Origin: Armatimonadota bacterium
GTDB taxonomy: Bacteria; Armatimonadota; Chthonomonadetes; Chthonomonadales; Chthonomonadaceae
Length of the DNA: 15,851 bases
NCBI GenBank assembly: GCA_026392135.1
Contig: JAPLCR010000322.1
Span: 1,730 to 17,580 of the forward strand
Reading direction: 5' to 3'
The notes below the pieces were generated by a model. It had not been told where the DNA came from and did not search any database. It worked only from the letters and a program-made list of their open reading frames with translations. This document shows, one piece after another, positions 14,255-15,851 of this stretch; position 1 is the stretch's first letter, and every line of letters starts with the position of its first letter. The position numbers and the translations under genes were made by a program.

Positions 14255-15851
14255 ATGGTATCTCAAGAAAATTGGTACGTCCAGCTACTAGGAACTCTCA
14301 CTGCAACCCGCCGCGATTGCCAAATTAGTCATTTCCGCACGCAGAAGATAGGGCTGCTATTAGCCTATCTCGCCTACTACCCTACCCGTCGCCACTCCCG
14401 TGAAGAGCTTATTGAGATACTTTGGCAGGAAGTAGACCCCTCTACAGGACGAAACCGTTTCAAACAGACACTTGCCTCCCTGCGTCGCCACCTTGAAGCC
14501 TCCGGTGCCCCCTCTGATCAGTTGTTATGGACGGACAGAACGTATATACACCTCCACCCAAACAGTGTTATGACGGATGTACTGGATTTCACGGCACATC
14601 TACGGCTTGCGAATCAGAGTACCGAAACAGAAGGGAAAATCTCCCTATTAAAACAGGCAGTAGAACTCTATGGAGGCGACCTTCTGCCAGGTTTTTATGA
14701 GGATTGGGTTGTACGGGAGCGCGAAAGAATGCGACATACCTGTATCACAGCTCTACAGGAGTTGATAGCCTTTTTGCGAGAAACTCAAGATCAGAAGAGT
14801 GCGATTGAGTTTGCACGTCACCTTATTACCCTAGACCCCTTAGAAGAGCAGTCCCACTGCACCCTCGTTCGTCTCTACATAGAGACTGGGCACCGCGTAG
14901 AGGCACTTCGACACTATCACGAGACTGAACGGATTTTGCGCGAAGGCTTGGGAACCACTCCTTCTCCTGAACTTCGCGTCTTAGTAGAACCCCTCCTACA
15001 CGATGCACCAGCCAGCCCAATACGGAAGCGAGAGTACAAGCCTACTCTCAAAGGCAAAGAGAGCTATCGGGGTAACCTCTCCCTACCCCTGACGCGCTTC
15101 TTTGGGCGCGAGGCAGAGATAGCAAAACTAAAATCGCTACTCTGCACGGAAGACACACTCCACGCTTCCCGATTAGTCACGCTGACAGGACCAGGGGGAA
15201 CTGGAAAGACGCGACTAGCATTGGAAGCTGTACAGCAGTTTGGCGACTATTTCACGGGGGGAGTGTGGTTTGTTCCTCTCGCAGACCTAACAAAGCCCGC
15301 TCAAATTCCCGACACACTGCTCAAAGTTTTAGGCATACGCCCCGCACCGAACATTACCCCGCTGGAACAGGTTATTGAACATCTCTACACTCAAGGGAGA
15401 GGGAGGGAGGCAGCACCATCCCTCTCTGTCCTCCTGCTAGATAACTTCGAGCAGTTGGTGGAGGGCGGAGCAGCTATTGTAAAGGCACTTCTCGAACGCG
15501 CCCCCTCTATTGTCTGCCTCACCACCTCCCGCCAGCACCTAAACATAGAAGGGGAGCGCGAACTCGCGCTTATGCCCCTCACTACACCTTCCAAAATAGA
15601 GCCTCCGGACCAACTTCTCCGCATTCCAAGCGTAGGGCTATTTGTAGACAGAATGCAGTCACGGCGTTCAGATTTTGTGTTTTCAGAGGCAAACGCGCCT
15701 ACCGTAGTGAGCCTGTGTCAGCGTCTGGAGGGTATGCCTCTGGCGATTGAGTTGACAGCGGGGTGGGCACGCACGCTGACCCTCTCCGAGATGCTGAAAC
15801 ATTTGGAGAGCGGTTTCGCAATGCTGAGCCGCTCCAACAGGGATGCCCACC
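14255..15851 (+). CDS. Partial SARP/BTAD transcriptional regulator with NB-ARC ATPase domain
   Basis: The frame opens at ATG 14255 and stays open to the window edge (532 codons), so the C-terminus is missing. Residues ~8-100 resemble the winged-helix DNA-binding domain of SARP/OmpR type (S-R-E-E-L-I-E-I-L-W). Residues ~105-247 are a bacterial transcriptional activation domain (BTAD; Y-G-G-D-L-L-P-G-F-Y-E-D-W, then L-D-P-L-E-E). From ~280 there is a STAND/NB-ARC NTPase: F-F-G-R-E-A-E-I, Walker A G-P-G-G-T-G-K-T (312-319), Walker B L-L-L-D-N-F-E-Q (393-400), T-T-S-R (423-426) and G-M-P-L-A-I-E-L. Such AfsR-like proteins are signal-gated switches, usually with C-terminal TPR repeats that sense the input. 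A weak GGAG/AGGG site precedes the ATG. Targets are unknown. Confidence 0.9.
   Translation, partial: MVSQENWYVQLLGTLTATRRDCQISHFRTQKIGLLLAYLAYYPTRRHSREELIEILWQEVDPSTGRNRFKQTLASLRRHLEASGAPSDQLLWTDRTYIHLHPNSVMTDVLDFTAHLRLANQSTETEGKISLLKQAVELYGGDLLPGFYEDWVVRERERMRHTCITALQELIAFLRETQDQKSAIEFARHLITLDPLEEQSHCTLVRLYIETGHRVEALRHYHETERILREGLGTTPSPELRVLVEPLLHDAPASPIRKREYKPTLKGKESYRGNLSLPLTRFFGREAEIAKLKSLLCTEDTLHASRLVTLTGPGGTGKTRLALEAVQQFGDYFTGGVWFVPLADLTKPAQIPDTLLKVLGIRPAPNITPLEQVIEHLYTQGRGREAAPSLSVLLLDNFEQLVEGGAAIVKALLERAPSIVCLTTSRQHLNIEGERELALMPLTTPSKIEPPDQLLRIPSVGLFVDRMQSRRSDFVFSEANAPTVVSLCQRLEGMPLAIELTAGWARTLTLSEMLKHLESGFAMLSRSNRDAH

Noticed and set aside
1..15851. tRNA, rRNA, CRISPR array, insertion sequence or phage attachment site
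   Set aside because: I saw no regularly spaced repeats, no transposase-like protein, no cloverleaf or rRNA-like segments; the only repeat pair found is the epimerase scar.

Overview
The window looks like a chromosomal segment from a free-living bacterium with moderately high G+C. I cannot fix the phylum from sequence alone. The mix of a BTAD/NB-ARC SARP-type regulator, an XisI protein, an Anbu peptidase, AbrB/PIN toxin-antitoxin genes and a short-form 6-phosphogluconate dehydrogenase fits Armatimonadota best. Chloroflexota or a cyanobacterial relative are alternatives, so treat the lineage as a low-confidence inference.

Left part (1-9300, every gene on the minus strand). At the left edge is an A+T-rich unknown gene running off the window, with a near-perfect sigma70 promoter. 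Next come zwf and gnd (oxidative pentose phosphate pathway) as a tight operon whose upstream 300 bp carry an 11-bp perfect palindrome. Bases 3379-5447 form an accessory island: a small antitoxin-like gene broken by one base, a 140-bp scar that duplicates the 3' end of the dipeptide epimerase gene found 2.1 kb away, an AbrB-type/PIN toxin-antitoxin pair, and an A+T-rich gene with a HEPN RNase-like RNPITH motif. Beyond the island lies a compact topA - dipeptide epimerase - xisI operon with a recognisable promoter before topA.

Right part (9300-15851, every gene on the plus strand). A KduD-like SDR dehydrogenase, which seems to have lost about a dozen residues of its nucleotide-binding fold, is followed by an Anbu proteasome-like peptidase. 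Next is a RecQ helicase fused to a ComF-type phosphoribosyltransferase domain, overlapping by 8 bp a DprA/Smf-like protein. A rho-independent terminator follows, then a BTAD + NB-ARC regulator that runs off the right edge.

The most interesting item is the overlapping RecQ-PRTase / DprA-like pair. The PRTase plus DprA-like pairing resembles ShosTA-type toxin-antitoxin/anti-phage modules, here with the PRTase built into a helicase. With the HEPN gene, the AbrB/PIN pair and the duplication scar, the window has the character of a defence/accessory neighbourhood embedded in housekeeping metabolism.
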